The translations under genes were made by a program, and so were the position numbers. Positions 44,024 to 53,921 of a stretch of DNA of 64,000 nucleotides are shown here, in pieces (within the stretch, counting starts at the first letter, position 1; every line of letters starts with the position of its first letter). The stretch is from Paraglaciecola marina (GTDB lineage: Bacteria; Pseudomonadota; Gammaproteobacteria; Enterobacterales; Alteromonadaceae), in contig NZ_ML178721.1 in assembly GCF_004360155.1 (NCBI RefSeq), positions 1-64,000 of the forward strand, written 5' to 3'. The notes below the pieces were generated by a model that saw nothing but the letters and a program-made list of their open reading frames with translations, searched no databases and was not told the DNA's origin.

Positions 44024-47000
44024 CTAGTACTGATAAGTTAATCCCAAATAATAGGTTCGGCCACTAGTAACTGAATTATACGCCCTGTCTGCAGAGTCAC
44101 TGTATTGCTCTTCCCTTTGGTTACTTAGGTTTTGAGCTTGTATTTTGAACTGCCACTGAGGACTTAGTTGATAAGCTAAGCTCGCATCGATATAAACTGT
44201 AGCGTGAAAACCTGTTTCATCTTCTTCGTTTAAGGTTTGGCTGTTGACTTGATGAATGTATTTGTCGCGATAGGTTGCAGATATGCGGGTACTGAGTAGG
44301 TCTGTTTCGTAATATAGTGTCACAGAAGCCGTTTGTTTTGATAAATAAGGGAAGGCTTTTCTGAAGAGCTTTTCACCTGTTAGTTCGTTGTAGTAATTCA
44401 TGCTGCCATTGGTAAAAGTATACTGCCCAATCATTCCTATGTTTTTCCATGGTGCTGGCAAATGAGACCATTCGTAAGCTAGCATAGTTTCAATACCGCT
44501 AAGTGAAGCGGATTCATGGTTATCTTTGGTGACTAACTTAACTAGAGAGTCTGAGCTTAAATTGGTTGTTGGCAAAATATTAGCTAGCCCAGTATCTGCA
44601 AATCTTATTGTTTCAGATTTTGTAGCGATAAAATCAGAAATTCGTTTATAAAATGCAGAGAACGAAAACAAGATATTATCTTGAATATAGCCTTCTAGAG
44701 CGAGATCGAGATTATTTGAAATATAAGGTGCCAGAGAGTCATTCAAGCCGAGAAGAGTATTACTATCTTCTAAGTAAGTAGGTGCACTGGACAAGTCATT
44801 TAATGATGGTCGAGCTGTGTTGCGGGATACACCGGCGCGTATTAACCAATCGGGTTCAAACTCCCAAGATAAGTTAATGCTAGGTAGTAGGGTCTGGTGG
44901 GTTTTCGCTGAGGAGAAATCACCCGTTGTTAGATGGTAGTTAACCTTTACCTTTTCTTGTTGCAACCTCAGGCCAAATTTGGCATCTAGTTCTGTGTTTC
45001 CCCATGACATTAACACAAAAGCAGATTTTTTGGTTTCAGTTGTTTCATTCTGTAATTGTGTGATCTCTAGGGAGTTATTTGTTAAATGAAAGGGATCAAT
45101 ACCAAAGTACTCAATGGCTGTATTGGTTTGTAACCTTAACCAATCGACCTTGGGATGGGCATAAAGGGGAGTGACTAAATGTTGAGGAAGTGTATTGTCC
45201 CGACTTATGGCACCATGTTCGTCTGGCTCGCCCGGCGCCACTCCATTGGCAAATGCAGCCCAATTATCTTTTAACAGATTGTCTTGATATAAACTGGTAC
45301 TGGCATTGCTAAATTGGGTGTATTCACCGCCCCATTTAGCAGAAAATCCAGACTTTAACTGGTGTTCAAAGGATATCTCGGCATGTTGATAGCGGGTATG
45401 GGCAGAATATTCCTCTAAATCAATTTCTTGCATTTGCCACATATCTGCACCTAACAAGTCATTATCATAGTGTATATCAGCAAAGAAACGGTCAGCTCTG
45501 TAGTCGACACTAAGGTTACTTTGGCCTTTAGTGTAAATTTTGTTACTGAGTGGAATGTCAAAGTTTGAGTCTTCTATGCCTGCAACCAAAGCGACACTTA
45601 AATTGTCATTGATTGCAGTTTTGGCATTGAGTACAACTTGATTGTAATCCGTTTGTGTTTGCTGTGCGCGACTTTCGGTGGCTACCCTTGCGTTTTCATA
45701 TAGGCCATAGACTAGCTCTTGATTGGAGTTTATTTCTACATCTAACACTTTTGTCTGGTCAACAATAATGGGTGTTGATTGGTCACCCCTTGGGTATAGG
45801 TGATACTCTGTTCTATCTGAATCGAGAAGAGCATGTAGTACATCAAATGTGATTGATGTTTTGGGATCTTGGTATTGTAAGGCGAGGCTAACACCTAAGC
45901 GACTTTGTGCACTTCGCCATACTGAATAGCGGTTGCCCTTTGGCATGATAACATCGCCACTTTGTAAGCTTGCTTGCAAGGCTTCGGGTAATAAAGTTAA
46001 AGAGCTCTGTGGCAGGGCTGTGTGGCGCCACCTAAAGGTGTTAGCGCCGCGCTCTTCTGCTTCTCTTGTTCCATAGGAGGCCGATAACAGGTAGCCCCAA
46101 TTTCCCCAAGTATTAGATATCAATCCTGTGAAACGTTTAGCTAATTCTTCACTGTATTGGTTGTAGCCAATTTGCGGAGAAAAAATTAAGTTGAAGCCTG
46201 GTTGATCAAACGGCTTACTGGTTTGCAGGGCTACCGTACCCGCTAGTCCTCCCGATACTTGCTCCACTGAATATGCCTTGAGTACTTGAGCTTGATTAAA
46301 TAATTCGGAAGAAAACACGTTGAAATCAAATGAACGGTCACGTTGTTTTTGCTCTCTACTATCCATAGGAGAGTCGTTATTGGCCAGCACAGGCATGTTA
46401 TTTAAGGTCACTTGGGTAAAATCCGGCAGTGTGCCGCGCAAGGATAATTGTCTCCCTTCCCCCGCTTCTCTGGTTATGGTTACCCCAGGAATGCCTTGTA
46501 GCGATTCTGCAATATTGATATCTGAATAATTGCCCATGTCTTCAGCGGCAATGGCATCTGATATTTCTGTGGTTGTGTATTTTATGTCTCTGGCCCGTTT
46601 TAAGGTCCCGCGGATACCAGTGACTGTAATCTTGTCTATGGCGGGGAGTTCTTGGGTTGCTTCAAGTACAGGCCGTGGAACTATCATGACACCAAATTCA
46701 GATATTTCGTAAGTGATGGGTGTTTCTTGGAATATAGAATCTAAAGCTGCATCTAGCGGATATTCACCTTGAATATTTATTACCAGTTGTGAATCAGCAA
46801 GATCTGAATTGACCGCAAATGGAATATTAAAGACTACTGAAAATTCCTTAACGACTTCAGCTAGTGGTTTATTTTTAATATTTAAATAGTGGCTTTTTAA
46901 CACTTGCTCTGCAAAGCTAGTGGGACTTAGAAATAGCCCTAAGATCCCTAGTAGTAAGTAGACATATGGGGGCAGGATAACGTGTAAACACGGTAAGTAA

Positions 47001-47044
47001 GGTGGCTTTAGGCTAACTTTCAATGGTTTAGGCCCATAACCCAC
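44024..47044 (-). CDS. FecA-type TonB-dependent receptor with STN signalling domain
   Basis: About 1,000 residues. After a hydrophobic signal sequence (LLLGILGLFLSPTSFAEQ), an STN (secretin/TonB short N-terminal) domain spans about residues 48-118 (KPLAEVVKEFSVVFNIPFAV, then LVINIQGEYPLDAALDSIF). The plug follows (EDMGNYSDINIAESLQGIPGVTITREAGEGRQLSLRG) and then the barrel, ending TYYLGLTYQY. The STN domain, together with the neighbouring fecR and fecI-like genes in the same orientation, makes this a cell-surface signalling receptor: ligand binding outside would activate the sigma factor. The start codon is unclear; the longest frame begins GTG at 47044 and a TTG at 47023 is an alternative. 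Confidence 0.9.
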   Translation of the reverse strand: MGYGPKPLKVSLKPPYLPCLHVILPPYVYLLLGILGLFLSPTSFAEQVLKSHYLNIKNKPLAEVVKEFSVVFNIPFAVNSDLADSQLVINIQGEYPLDAALDSIFQETPITYEISEFGVMIVPRPVLEATQELPAIDKITVTGIRGTLKRARDIKYTTTEISDAIAAEDMGNYSDINIAESLQGIPGVTITREAGEGRQLSLRGTLPDFTQVTLNNMPVLANNDSPMDSREQKQRDRSFDFNVFSSELFNQAQVLKAYSVEQVSGGLAGTVALQTSKPFDQPGFNLIFSPQIGYNQYSEELAKRFTGLISNTWGNWGYLLSASYGTREAEERGANTFRWRHTALPQSSLTLLPEALQASLQSGDVIMPKGNRYSVWRSAQSRLGVSLALQYQDPKTSITFDVLHALLDSDRTEYHLYPRGDQSTPIIVDQTKVLDVEINSNQELVYGLYENARVATESRAQQTQTDYNQVVLNAKTAINDNLSVALVAGIEDSNFDIPLSNKIYTKGQSNLSVDYRADRFFADIHYDNDLLGADMWQMQEIDLEEYSAHTRYQHAEISFEHQLKSGFSAKWGGEYTQFSNASTSLYQDNLLKDNWAAFANGVAPGEPDEHGAISRDNTLPQHLVTPLYAHPKVDWLRLQTNTAIEYFGIDPFHLTNNSLEITQLQNETTETKKSAFVLMSWGNTELDAKFGLRLQQEKVKVNYHLTTGDFSSAKTHQTLLPSINLSWEFEPDWLIRAGVSRNTARPSLNDLSSAPTYLEDSNTLLGLNDSLAPYISNNLDLALEGYIQDNILFSFSAFYKRISDFIATKSETIRFADTGLANILPTTNLSSDSLVKLVTKDNHESASLSGIETMLAYEWSHLPAPWKNIGMIGQYTFTNGSMNYYNELTGEKLFRKAFPYLSKQTASVTLYYETDLLSTRISATYRDKYIHQVNSQTLNEEDETGFHATVYIDASLAYQLSPQWQFKIQAQNLSNQREEQYSDSADRAYNSVTSGRTYYLGLTYQY

Positions 47045-47071
47045 TCATGGGAAGTTAAAATGCTTGTCTGG

Positions 47072-48034
47072 TTATTTCTTTGAGCGAAGTACAATACGTT
47101 GTGCTTCATTGTGTAGCTCTAGTTGATTGGTTTTTGAAATAAGCATGAGTGACTCTTCGGGTCGGTCTAGGGCAAAGCGACCATTAATACGCAAACTTGT
47201 TATTGGCTCTTCTAGAATAATTTCTTTTTCTAGATAGGCCTGCAGCTGTGTTGCTACATCTGTAATTGCAGCATCAGTTACTTCTAGCCAGCCGGTACGC
47301 CATAGAGGGAGCATCTGATGGTTTTTATCTGTATAGCTGATTATCTGGCCTGATTCGACTCTTATACCTTGGCCTTTGGTTAAGGTGATTTCTTTATCCG
47401 CTTTTACTTTTACGACCCCCTCGTAAACACTAATGCTGGTGTAGTTGGGAGTACGTTCCACATCAAATGAGGTACCTAACACGGTTATTTCAGAATCACC
47501 GGCATCAATCACGAAAGGTCTATTTTTGTCTGGCGCTATATCAAAAAATACTTGTCCTTGGGTAAGTGCTGCAAAGCGTTGTTCTTTGGTTTGAGAAACA
47601 CTTAATACGCTATTGGCGTTAAGGTGCACATGGCTACCATCTTCAAGCAAGCTTGATGTACGTTTTGCAATGGGGGCTGTGATTTCTACATGGTAGTTAG
47701 GCGTGCTAAGGGCCGCAGTTTGAATTGGCTTAATTGGTACAAGGTTATTGAGAAAAATCATGTAACTAAGCCCGAAAATTAGGGCTACAGAGGCTGCAAT
47801 GGCTAGTGTTATCTTAGATTTTGGCTTGCTATTTATTGGTATAACCCGAGGACTTGATGGTTGACGTAAAGCTTCAGCTAGAGCCTCTGAGTTGAGTAAC
47901 TTCTGCATTTTATCATAGGCAGCTGCATGTTCTGGGGTTTGTAGCCAGGCTTTTAACTCCGTCTGCTGGGTAGTTGTTAATTCTGTTTCTTGGTCAAGCC
48001 ACTGTGCCGCTTGTTCCAGTATTTCGGGTCTCAT
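47072..48034 (-). CDS. FecR-type anti-sigma/sigma regulator
   Basis: 320 residues. The N-terminal cytoplasmic part (EQAAQWLDQETELTTTQQTELKAWLQTPEHAAAY) is the DUF4880-like FecR head that contacts the sigma factor. One transmembrane helix lies at about 73-92 (KITLAIAASVALIFGLSYMIF). The periplasmic FecR domain follows (SSLLEDGSHVHLNANSVLSV, then VLGTSFDVERTPNYTSISVYEGVVKV), with a C-terminal domain that would contact the STN domain of the receptor. It lies between the sigma gene and the receptor gene, in the standard fecI-fecR-receptor order. Confidence 0.9.
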   Translation of the reverse strand: MRPEILEQAAQWLDQETELTTTQQTELKAWLQTPEHAAAYDKMQKLLNSEALAEALRQPSSPRVIPINSKPKSKITLAIAASVALIFGLSYMIFLNNLVPIKPIQTAALSTPNYHVEITAPIAKRTSSLLEDGSHVHLNANSVLSVSQTKEQRFAALTQGQVFFDIAPDKNRPFVIDAGDSEITVLGTSFDVERTPNYTSISVYEGVVKVKADKEITLTKGQGIRVESGQIISYTDKNHQMLPLWRTGWLEVTDAAITDVATQLQAYLEKEIILEEPITSLRINGRFALDRPEESLMLISKTNQLELHNEAQRIVLRSKK

Positions 48035-48090
48035 TACTACTTCTCTACTAGGGAGCTAAAGCTTATATAATTAAAACGTGTATTTAACAT

Positions 48091-48104
48091 AAAAGGGGAC
48101 AAAT
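48091..48104 (+). repeat. Second copy of the AAAAGGGGACAAAT repeat end
   Basis: 14 identical bases to the left end of the element at 39761. It lies in the fecI-fecR spacer without a matching right end nearby. Confidence 0.5.
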
Positions 48105-48110
48105 ATTTCA

Positions 48111-48602
48111 CTAAAAATTCCAGTCATGCTTTTCTGCGCAACTTGTTAATTCAACCATGGCGCGATTAATATGCTTTTTAACAGCTTCAACTGATATCCC
48201 TAATTCTTCTGCTATATCGTCTCGGCTTTTGCCCTCGATACGGCGCATTTCGAATACTTTTCTTCTCAGCTCCGGCATATTTCCAAGCACATTACGTAAA
48301 ATACGGATTTTTTCTTGCTGTAAATATACTTCTTCGATACCTGCGCTTTTGTCTTCTAGAGTGTCCAGTTGGATATCTGTCTCTGCTTTTGGTTTTGACT
48401 TCCAGTGATCAAACAGCACTGTTTTAGATACAGTTAGCATGTAAGCAAGTGGATTTTGGAGATTATCAATTTCTCTGCTACGAAACGTTCTAAGCATAGT
48501 TTCTTGGACCACATCATCAGTCAGATCATTATTCTTAGTGCGGGTTTGCACAAATGACCTAAGTTTTGGAATAGATGCAAAAAATGGATCTTTTGGGTTC
48601 AT
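48111..48602 (-). CDS. ECF sigma factor, FecI-like
   Basis: 163 residues, the usual ECF length. Region 2 (NDLTDDVVQETMLRTFRSREIDNLQNPLAYMLTVSKTVLFDHW) and region 4 (RRKVFEMRRIEGKSRDDIAEELGISVEAVKKHINRAMVEL) are clear. With the FecR gene downstream it forms a surface-signalling module that should drive the STN receptor gene. Targets are not identifiable beyond that. Confidence 0.92.
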   Translation of the reverse strand: MNPKDPFFASIPKLRSFVQTRTKNNDLTDDVVQETMLRTFRSREIDNLQNPLAYMLTVSKTVLFDHWKSKPKAETDIQLDTLEDKSAGIEEVYLQQEKIRILRNVLGNMPELRRKVFEMRRIEGKSRDDIAEELGISVEAVKKHINRAMVELTSCAEKHDWNF

Positions 48603-48861
48603 TTTGTTTTTCGACTATTAGATATCATGTGCTGAACTATTACATAGCCACTTTGTCTGCATTGTGTTGGCTACTGTATTGCAATTATGTGTCAATTATA
48701 TGAAGGCAGTTGGGTTTGCTTGGCTGTAATGATTTGTTAATGGATAAACTGTTTCATTGGTGTAATTTTGTTATCATACAAATCAAAGGCTTTGGGCCTA
48801 AGCCCAAAAATTACGTATAAATATTGTTGCAGCGACAGGTGTCGCTTAATTATAGGACCAG

Positions 48862-49716
48862 ATGAAAATACCTAAAAGACTACAACCTTTGGTTGCTGAT
48901 GGCTTAATTGATGAAGTTTTATATCAATTGATGAGTGGCAAAGAAGCAACTGTATATGCAGTGCGTTGTGGTAAAGAAGTGCGGTGTGCCAAGGTCTATA
49001 AAGAAGCAATGAAGCGTAGCTTTAAAAAAGCAGCTCAGTATCAAGAAGGCAGAAAAGTACGTAATACTCGCCGAGCTCGGGCCATGGAGAAAGGCTCTAA
49101 GTTTGGCCGTAAGCAACAAGAAGAAGCCTGGCAAAATACCGAAGTTGATGCGCTTTTTAAATTGGCAAAAGCAGATGTAAGAGTACCCGAGCCATATGGC
49201 TGTTATGACGGGGTACTCTTGATGGAGCTGGTGACCGATGATGAAGGCGAAGTCGCGCCAAGATTAAACGATGTCTCTATGGATGCCGAGCAAGCCATCG
49301 AAGATCATGCGCTTATGATGGTCTACGTCATGAGAATGTTATGCGCTGGTTTAGTTCATGGCGATTTGTCAGAATTTAATGTGTTGGTAGATGATTACGG
49401 CCCCGTGATTATTGACCTGCCACAAGTAGTAGATGCTGCCGCAAATAATAATGCCTTTAGTATGTTGCAACGTGATGTTCGTAATATGAATGAATATTAC
49501 GGCCAATATGCCCCTGAATTAATTAACACCCGTTACGCCGATGAAATGTGGGCCTTATTTGAAGCGGGAGAGCTTACCCCTGAAACTCAACTAACTGGAC
49601 ACTTTGAAGACTCTGGTGAAGACGCTAATGTGGACTCAGTACTTGAAGAAATCAAAGCCGCTTTTGCTGAAGAGCAAGAGCGCATAGAACGTATTAAAGA
49701 AGCAAACGAAGTTTAG
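48862..49716 (+). CDS. RIO1-like serine protein kinase
   Basis: 284-residue atypical kinase. KEATVYAVRCGKEVRCAKVYKE holds the P-loop-like region and the nucleotide-binding lysine, LVHGDLSEFNVLV (near residue 170) is the catalytic loop with Asp and Asn, and VIIDLPQVV is the metal-binding motif. Long charged segments (RRARAMEKGSKFGRKQ) are near 70-95 and a glutamate-rich tail ends the protein. Bacterial RIO kinases of this kind are widespread, but their substrates are poorly known. A 16-nt perfect palindrome AGCGACAGGTGTCGCT lies in the 5' leader (48831-48846). Monocistronic. Confidence 0.85.
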   Translation: MKIPKRLQPLVADGLIDEVLYQLMSGKEATVYAVRCGKEVRCAKVYKEAMKRSFKKAAQYQEGRKVRNTRRARAMEKGSKFGRKQQEEAWQNTEVDALFKLAKADVRVPEPYGCYDGVLLMELVTDDEGEVAPRLNDVSMDAEQAIEDHALMMVYVMRMLCAGLVHGDLSEFNVLVDDYGPVIIDLPQVVDAAANNNAFSMLQRDVRNMNEYYGQYAPELINTRYADEMWALFEAGELTPETQLTGHFEDSGEDANVDSVLEEIKAAFAEEQERIERIKEANEV

Positions 49717-49771
49717 TACACTTACTTATTTTGCTATCCAGCGATTCCATAATTCTCTATTTGTAAATCTA

Positions 49772-49806
49772 ACCTGTCGTTTGAGTATCTTAGCGACAAG
49801 TTTTTT
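49772..49806 (+). terminator. Probable Rho-independent terminator
   Basis: Stem around TGTCG / CGACA (49775-49798 region) followed by six Ts at 49801-49806, about 55 bp after the RIO kinase stop. Confidence 0.65.
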
Positions 49807-50027
49807 ATGTTGTAACCAGTTACTTGCTTTAACAGGCTTCCCTTCAAAACCTTTTTATTTTTAAGTGTCAACACAGTCCAAATTACAAATTTATTAAATT
49901 GGTAATATAGGTTTTGTCTTTTTTGCTAGCGTCTCTATAACCAAAAGGTTATTTGTAGTTTTAAAGCTGACGACTGATTTAATGTTTTATGCTCTTGTTT
50001 TTATTAAGTATTTATTGTTTCTTTAAA

Positions 50028-50040
50028 TTGGTATTACCAA
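50028..50040. promoter_or_regulatory. GntR/FadR-type operator candidate
   Basis: Palindrome TTGGTATTACCAA in the 479-bp spacer (49717-50195) before the alginate-lyase-like gene. TGGT-N-ACCA is the usual core for FadR-subfamily GntR regulators, which control sugar-acid and alginate genes. Related half-sites TTGGTAAT occur at about 49909 and 50085. The rest of the spacer shows no gene. Confidence 0.6.
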
Positions 50041-50195
50041 CTTGTATTGAATATGTTTGAAAAATGTAACTTATTTGTGTGTTTTTGGTAATGTCTTTTG
50101 TTATGGTACTGGCCACTGATATCTGAATAGCGATTATCTGCAGTATTTTTGGGTCTCAGAACTGACGCTTTAAACAGCAAATAAAGGAATAAATC

Positions 50196-53100
50196 ATGAA
50201 ACAGAAAATTTTAGCTTTAGCTATTGTCTCGGCACTTTCTGCTTGCGGCAGTAGTAATGATGATGACTCTACAGATAACACCAGTGCCTCTTTTTCTGGG
50301 GACTTGAATGGCGCATTAACATCCGCAGATACCAGTACTTCTGGTACCTTGTCTGTATCAGACCCTGATGATGGTGAAGATTCAGCCCTTGCTCAAACTG
50401 ATACAGCTACTTCATATGGAACCTTTACTATAAGTGTGGATGGTCAATGGTCTTACACCCTAGATGCCACTAATGCAGATGTGCTAGCCCTAGTTGGCAC
50501 TGCTAGTTCCTTATCTGACGCTATTACCGTTACCTCGGTAGATGGCACCACAACAAGTATTTCTATTACTATTTCTGGGGTAGCTGGTACGAATACACCC
50601 GCAGTGTTTTCTGGTGATAGCACTGGCAGCCTTAGCGCTGACGGAACCACAGCCACAGGAACCCTAGTAGTAACCGACCCAGACTCTGGCGAAGATGCAA
50701 CAGTGGCACAAACCGCCGCGACTATATCTTTTGGTAGTTTTACAATAGATACTGATGGGCAGTGGACCTACACAGTGGATAACACCAACGCCCTCATAAT
50801 TGCTTTAGGCGCCAACGACAGTGTTGATGATACGGTAACGGTAACCTCTGTTGACGGTACGGCCATCACCTTGACCATTACCATTAATGGTGTAAATGAA
50901 GACCCTACATTTGGAACCGGCAGCGGTGTAGATAGCTCTGCTATAAGCAACGATTTAGACACAGCTGTAACGGGCACCTTGAGTATTACTGACCTTGATA
51001 CAGGTGAAGATGTTTTTGTGGCGCAAAGCTCAGTGGCTACCAGTTATGGTACGTTTTCTATTGCTACCGATGGCATGTGGACCTACACCTTAGACACCAC
51101 CAATACCACAGTTTTAGGTTTGGCTTCTGAATCCGACAGCATAGTAGATGAAGTAACAGTAAGCTCAGCTGATGGCAGCGATGCCACTATATCGATTACC
51201 ATTTCTGGTGTTAGCACTGCAACTGCTGGGTTAACCAAAGGAAGTATTGGTGACAACGACAGCGTTCCAACAGTTAATTGTACTGTCACCGTTAGCTCTA
51301 CTAGTGAGTTAGAAGATGCCGTTAGTTATGATATGACACCTGGCGAAACTGTGTGTTTAGCTTCTGGCACCTACGGTGATTTTGAACTGAGCTTTGGTGG
51401 CGCAGGCACAGAAGCCTTGCCAATTACTGTGGCTGCCGCAGTGCCTGGTGACGTTATCATTAATGGTGAGTCTTCAATTGGAATGACTGGCTCGTATGTG
51501 GTTTTCCAAGGCTTTGTGTTTAAAGATGGCAACATGGATAGCAGTTTGTTGCAAACGCGCGCCAACAGTAATACAGCGTGTAACAATTGCCGTATTACTG
51601 AAAACACCTTTGTGAATATGGATGCTGGCCAAGACAACAGCACCAAATGGTTCCAAATCTATGGCAGTGGTAACCGTTTTGATCATAACTGGGTATCAGG
51701 CAAAGAAACCCGCGGAGCACTCTTTATTGTAGAGCGAGGTGATGAGCCTGGCACAGAAGACAGAACGCAAATTGACCACAACTATTTTGCAGACCGCCCA
51801 CCTTTTGGCGGCGTAGCTTATGCTGATAATAGCGATAACGAGTATGAAGGTATTCGAATTGGCACCAGCTCTACCCATACTAGTGATTCATTTGCGGTGG
51901 TTGAACACAACTATTTTGAACGTATAGATGGCGAAGCTGAGGTTATCTCTGTGAAAGCAGGTGGCGTAACCGTTGCACACAACACTATTCGTAACAGTCG
52001 CGGCTCAATCGTTAGTCGCCACGGTGAAGGTACCACTATCGATAATAATTATATTATTGGTGATGGAAACCCATTCGCTGGTGGCGTAAGAATCGTCGAC
52101 GCTAACCACAGTGTAACCAATAACTATATTCAAGGTGCCCGTAATCCAAGTTCAGGCTTTTATGGTGGTATTTTGATAAGTGCATCAGATGGCTCAACCT
52201 CAAATGGTTATCAAGATGTCGAAAATGTATTAGTTGCCAACAACACTGTGGTAGACAGTGTGAATAGTATTAACCTGTTTGCTGGCAATGAAGATGACAA
52301 TCCCGAAGAGGTGTATTTTGTCAATAACGTGGTGGCTGACGCCATTGGCCCAGTATTTAGAAACTCTGACGAAATGCCTAACAACTCGGTATTTGCTGGT
52401 AACTACATTTATGGCCAGAGCCTAGCCGATGACGAAACTTTAGTCAGCGTTGACGGATTTACCTTTGCTGACCCAATGTTAAGCGCAGACAGTGATGGTT
52501 TGTATCGCCCAACGGAAAATAGTGCTGACTTGTCTGCCGATTTAACAGCAGATACTGGCGGGTTTTTACTACCTACAAAAGATATGGACGGACAGACTCG
52601 TTCTGACAGTACCGTATCTGGCGCTGATGAAATACTAACAGAAGTGCTAGCTGCAACAGATATGAGGGGCTTGTTAACGCCTGATTTAGTTGGGCCGCTA
52701 AGTTATACCGCGCCAGTAGGTACGCCTTATATTGCTCAGGTAACCATTAGTAATGATGACTTTGATTCTCAAAACTTTAATGGTTGGACTAATACAGGCG
52801 CAGAAATAACCACAGAAACTGACGAAGTGTTCTCTAGGGGAAGCAGTGTCAAATTTGACAGTGCCACAGACTCACTATCACAAACCCTCACAGTGGCAGA
52901 AAACACTAATTATACCTTGTCTGCTTATATTTCTGGCCCAGGTAAACTGAGTGCTGATGTGGGTGGTGTCATGTATTCGGCTGAATCAAATTCTGATAGT
53001 TATAACTTCACTACCGTTAGTTTTAACTCAGGTACGGCTACCAGTGTGGATATTTCTGCTTCAATTGATGACTCAGTGTTATTGAGCACTGATATTGAAA

Positions 53101-53657
53101 ACGATAACTTCGATGATGACCAAGATGGCTGGGTGGTGAATGAAGGCACAGGTATCGGACAGGTGCAAGATTCAGATAATTCAGCATCGGGTAACGATGG
53201 CTCTATCAAGTTCAAATACAATGATGATGATAGTGGTACCCCCTATGACCCGTATATTGCTCAGACTATTGCAGTTGAACCTAATACTGAGTACACCCTA
53301 ACTATGTATATCTTACTTAAAAGTAGTGATGAGCAAGATGCGACAGTGTTGTTTGGTGCCCATACTGGTGATGCGGTCGTGGATGGTGATTTTGATAGCG
53401 GTGATGTGATTGCTTCTAAGGATTCTGTTTATAGCGACCTATCATCAGAAGATGAGGGCGATGATGACTTCAGACCTGATACCCTAACCTTTAATTCAGG
53501 GGCTAACACTAGCATTACTATCTTTGCAAAATATCAATCTACCCTAGGTGACGATATCCGCATAGATGACTTTAGTTTAACCTCACAAGGGACACCAGAA
53601 GACGGTTCAGAAGTTTATGTTGATAGCTTTAGATTAGTATCACACCCATCTTTGTAA
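50196..53657 (+). CDS. Modular PL6 alginate-lyase-like lipoprotein with VCBS repeats
   Basis: 1,153 residues. A lipobox (SALSACGSS, Cys17) indicates outer-membrane anchoring. Three VCBS-type repeats of about 100 residues span roughly 28-338 (each with SGTL-DPD-GEDA, SYGTFTI--DG-W-YTLD). A parallel beta-helix of the PL6/chondroitinase B family covers about 362-800 (ITENTFVNM, NYFADRPPFGG, VVEHNYFERIDGEAEVISVKAGG, IVSRHGEGTTIDNNYI). The candidate catalytic Lys587 and Arg608 are 21 residues apart, as the K250/R271 pair is in chondroitinase B. Two beta-rich, carbohydrate-binding-like modules follow (about 850-960 and 970-1150). AAGGA precedes the ATG. The likely substrate is alginate or a similar uronate; other alginate genes are not in the window. 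Confidence 0.88.
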   Translation: MKQKILALAIVSALSACGSSNDDDSTDNTSASFSGDLNGALTSADTSTSGTLSVSDPDDGEDSALAQTDTATSYGTFTISVDGQWSYTLDATNADVLALVGTASSLSDAITVTSVDGTTTSISITISGVAGTNTPAVFSGDSTGSLSADGTTATGTLVVTDPDSGEDATVAQTAATISFGSFTIDTDGQWTYTVDNTNALIIALGANDSVDDTVTVTSVDGTAITLTITINGVNEDPTFGTGSGVDSSAISNDLDTAVTGTLSITDLDTGEDVFVAQSSVATSYGTFSIATDGMWTYTLDTTNTTVLGLASESDSIVDEVTVSSADGSDATISITISGVSTATAGLTKGSIGDNDSVPTVNCTVTVSSTSELEDAVSYDMTPGETVCLASGTYGDFELSFGGAGTEALPITVAAAVPGDVIINGESSIGMTGSYVVFQGFVFKDGNMDSSLLQTRANSNTACNNCRITENTFVNMDAGQDNSTKWFQIYGSGNRFDHNWVSGKETRGALFIVERGDEPGTEDRTQIDHNYFADRPPFGGVAYADNSDNEYEGIRIGTSSTHTSDSFAVVEHNYFERIDGEAEVISVKAGGVTVAHNTIRNSRGSIVSRHGEGTTIDNNYIIGDGNPFAGGVRIVDANHSVTNNYIQGARNPSSGFYGGILISASDGSTSNGYQDVENVLVANNTVVDSVNSINLFAGNEDDNPEEVYFVNNVVADAIGPVFRNSDEMPNNSVFAGNYIYGQSLADDETLVSVDGFTFADPMLSADSDGLYRPTENSADLSADLTADTGGFLLPTKDMDGQTRSDSTVSGADEILTEVLAATDMRGLLTPDLVGPLSYTAPVGTPYIAQVTISNDDFDSQNFNGWTNTGAEITTETDEVFSRGSSVKFDSATDSLSQTLTVAENTNYTLSAYISGPGKLSADVGGVMYSAESNSDSYNFTTVSFNSGTATSVDISASIDDSVLLSTDIENDNFDDDQDGWVVNEGTGIGQVQDSDNSASGNDGSIKFKYNDDDSGTPYDPYIAQTIAVEPNTEYTLTMYILLKSSDEQDATVLFGAHTGDAVVDGDFDSGDVIASKDSVYSDLSSEDEGDDDFRPDTLTFNSGANTSITIFAKYQSTLGDDIRIDDFSLTSQGTPEDGSEVYVDSFRLVSHPSL

Positions 53658-53671
53658 AAGCCCTATAAAAT

Positions 53672-53740
53672 AAGGCAAGGTGGAGCAGATTAAGGCAGTG
53701 TAAGTGACTGCTTTTAACTGCTCTTCTTTGCCTTTTTTGT
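53672..53740 (+). terminator. Long bulged terminator
   Basis: Nested stem built from AGGCAA / TTGCCT, GAGCAG / CTGCTC and GGCAGT / ACTGCT around the loop GTAAGTG, then a T-run, 15 bp after the lyase stop codon. Confidence 0.75.
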
Positions 53741-53910
53741 TTTTAAACCCTTGATAATAAACCAATAGAACAAACTGTTTTTCTGCACACCCGGTTTCAA
53801 TGGGCTTACTCTCTATGAGCAAATATCTACACTAATACTAGGCTCTGCTATGAGCGAATTGCAGACATATTGAAAATTGTCTGATAGTCTGGATTAAGGT
53901 CAGTTTTCGA

Positions 53911-53921
53911 CCCAAAGCGGA
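53911..53921 (-). repeat. TCCGCTTTGGG dispersed repeat, copy 1
   Basis: 11-nt motif on the minus strand (CCCAAAGCGGA on plus); identical cores are at 54848-54858 and 58253-58263. Confidence 0.5.

Noticed and set aside
48791-48808. Hairpin TTTGGGC / GCCCAAA as a terminator
   Set aside because: It is followed by A-rich sequence on the plus strand and has no T-run in either direction, and it lies in the 5' leader of the RIO kinase gene.
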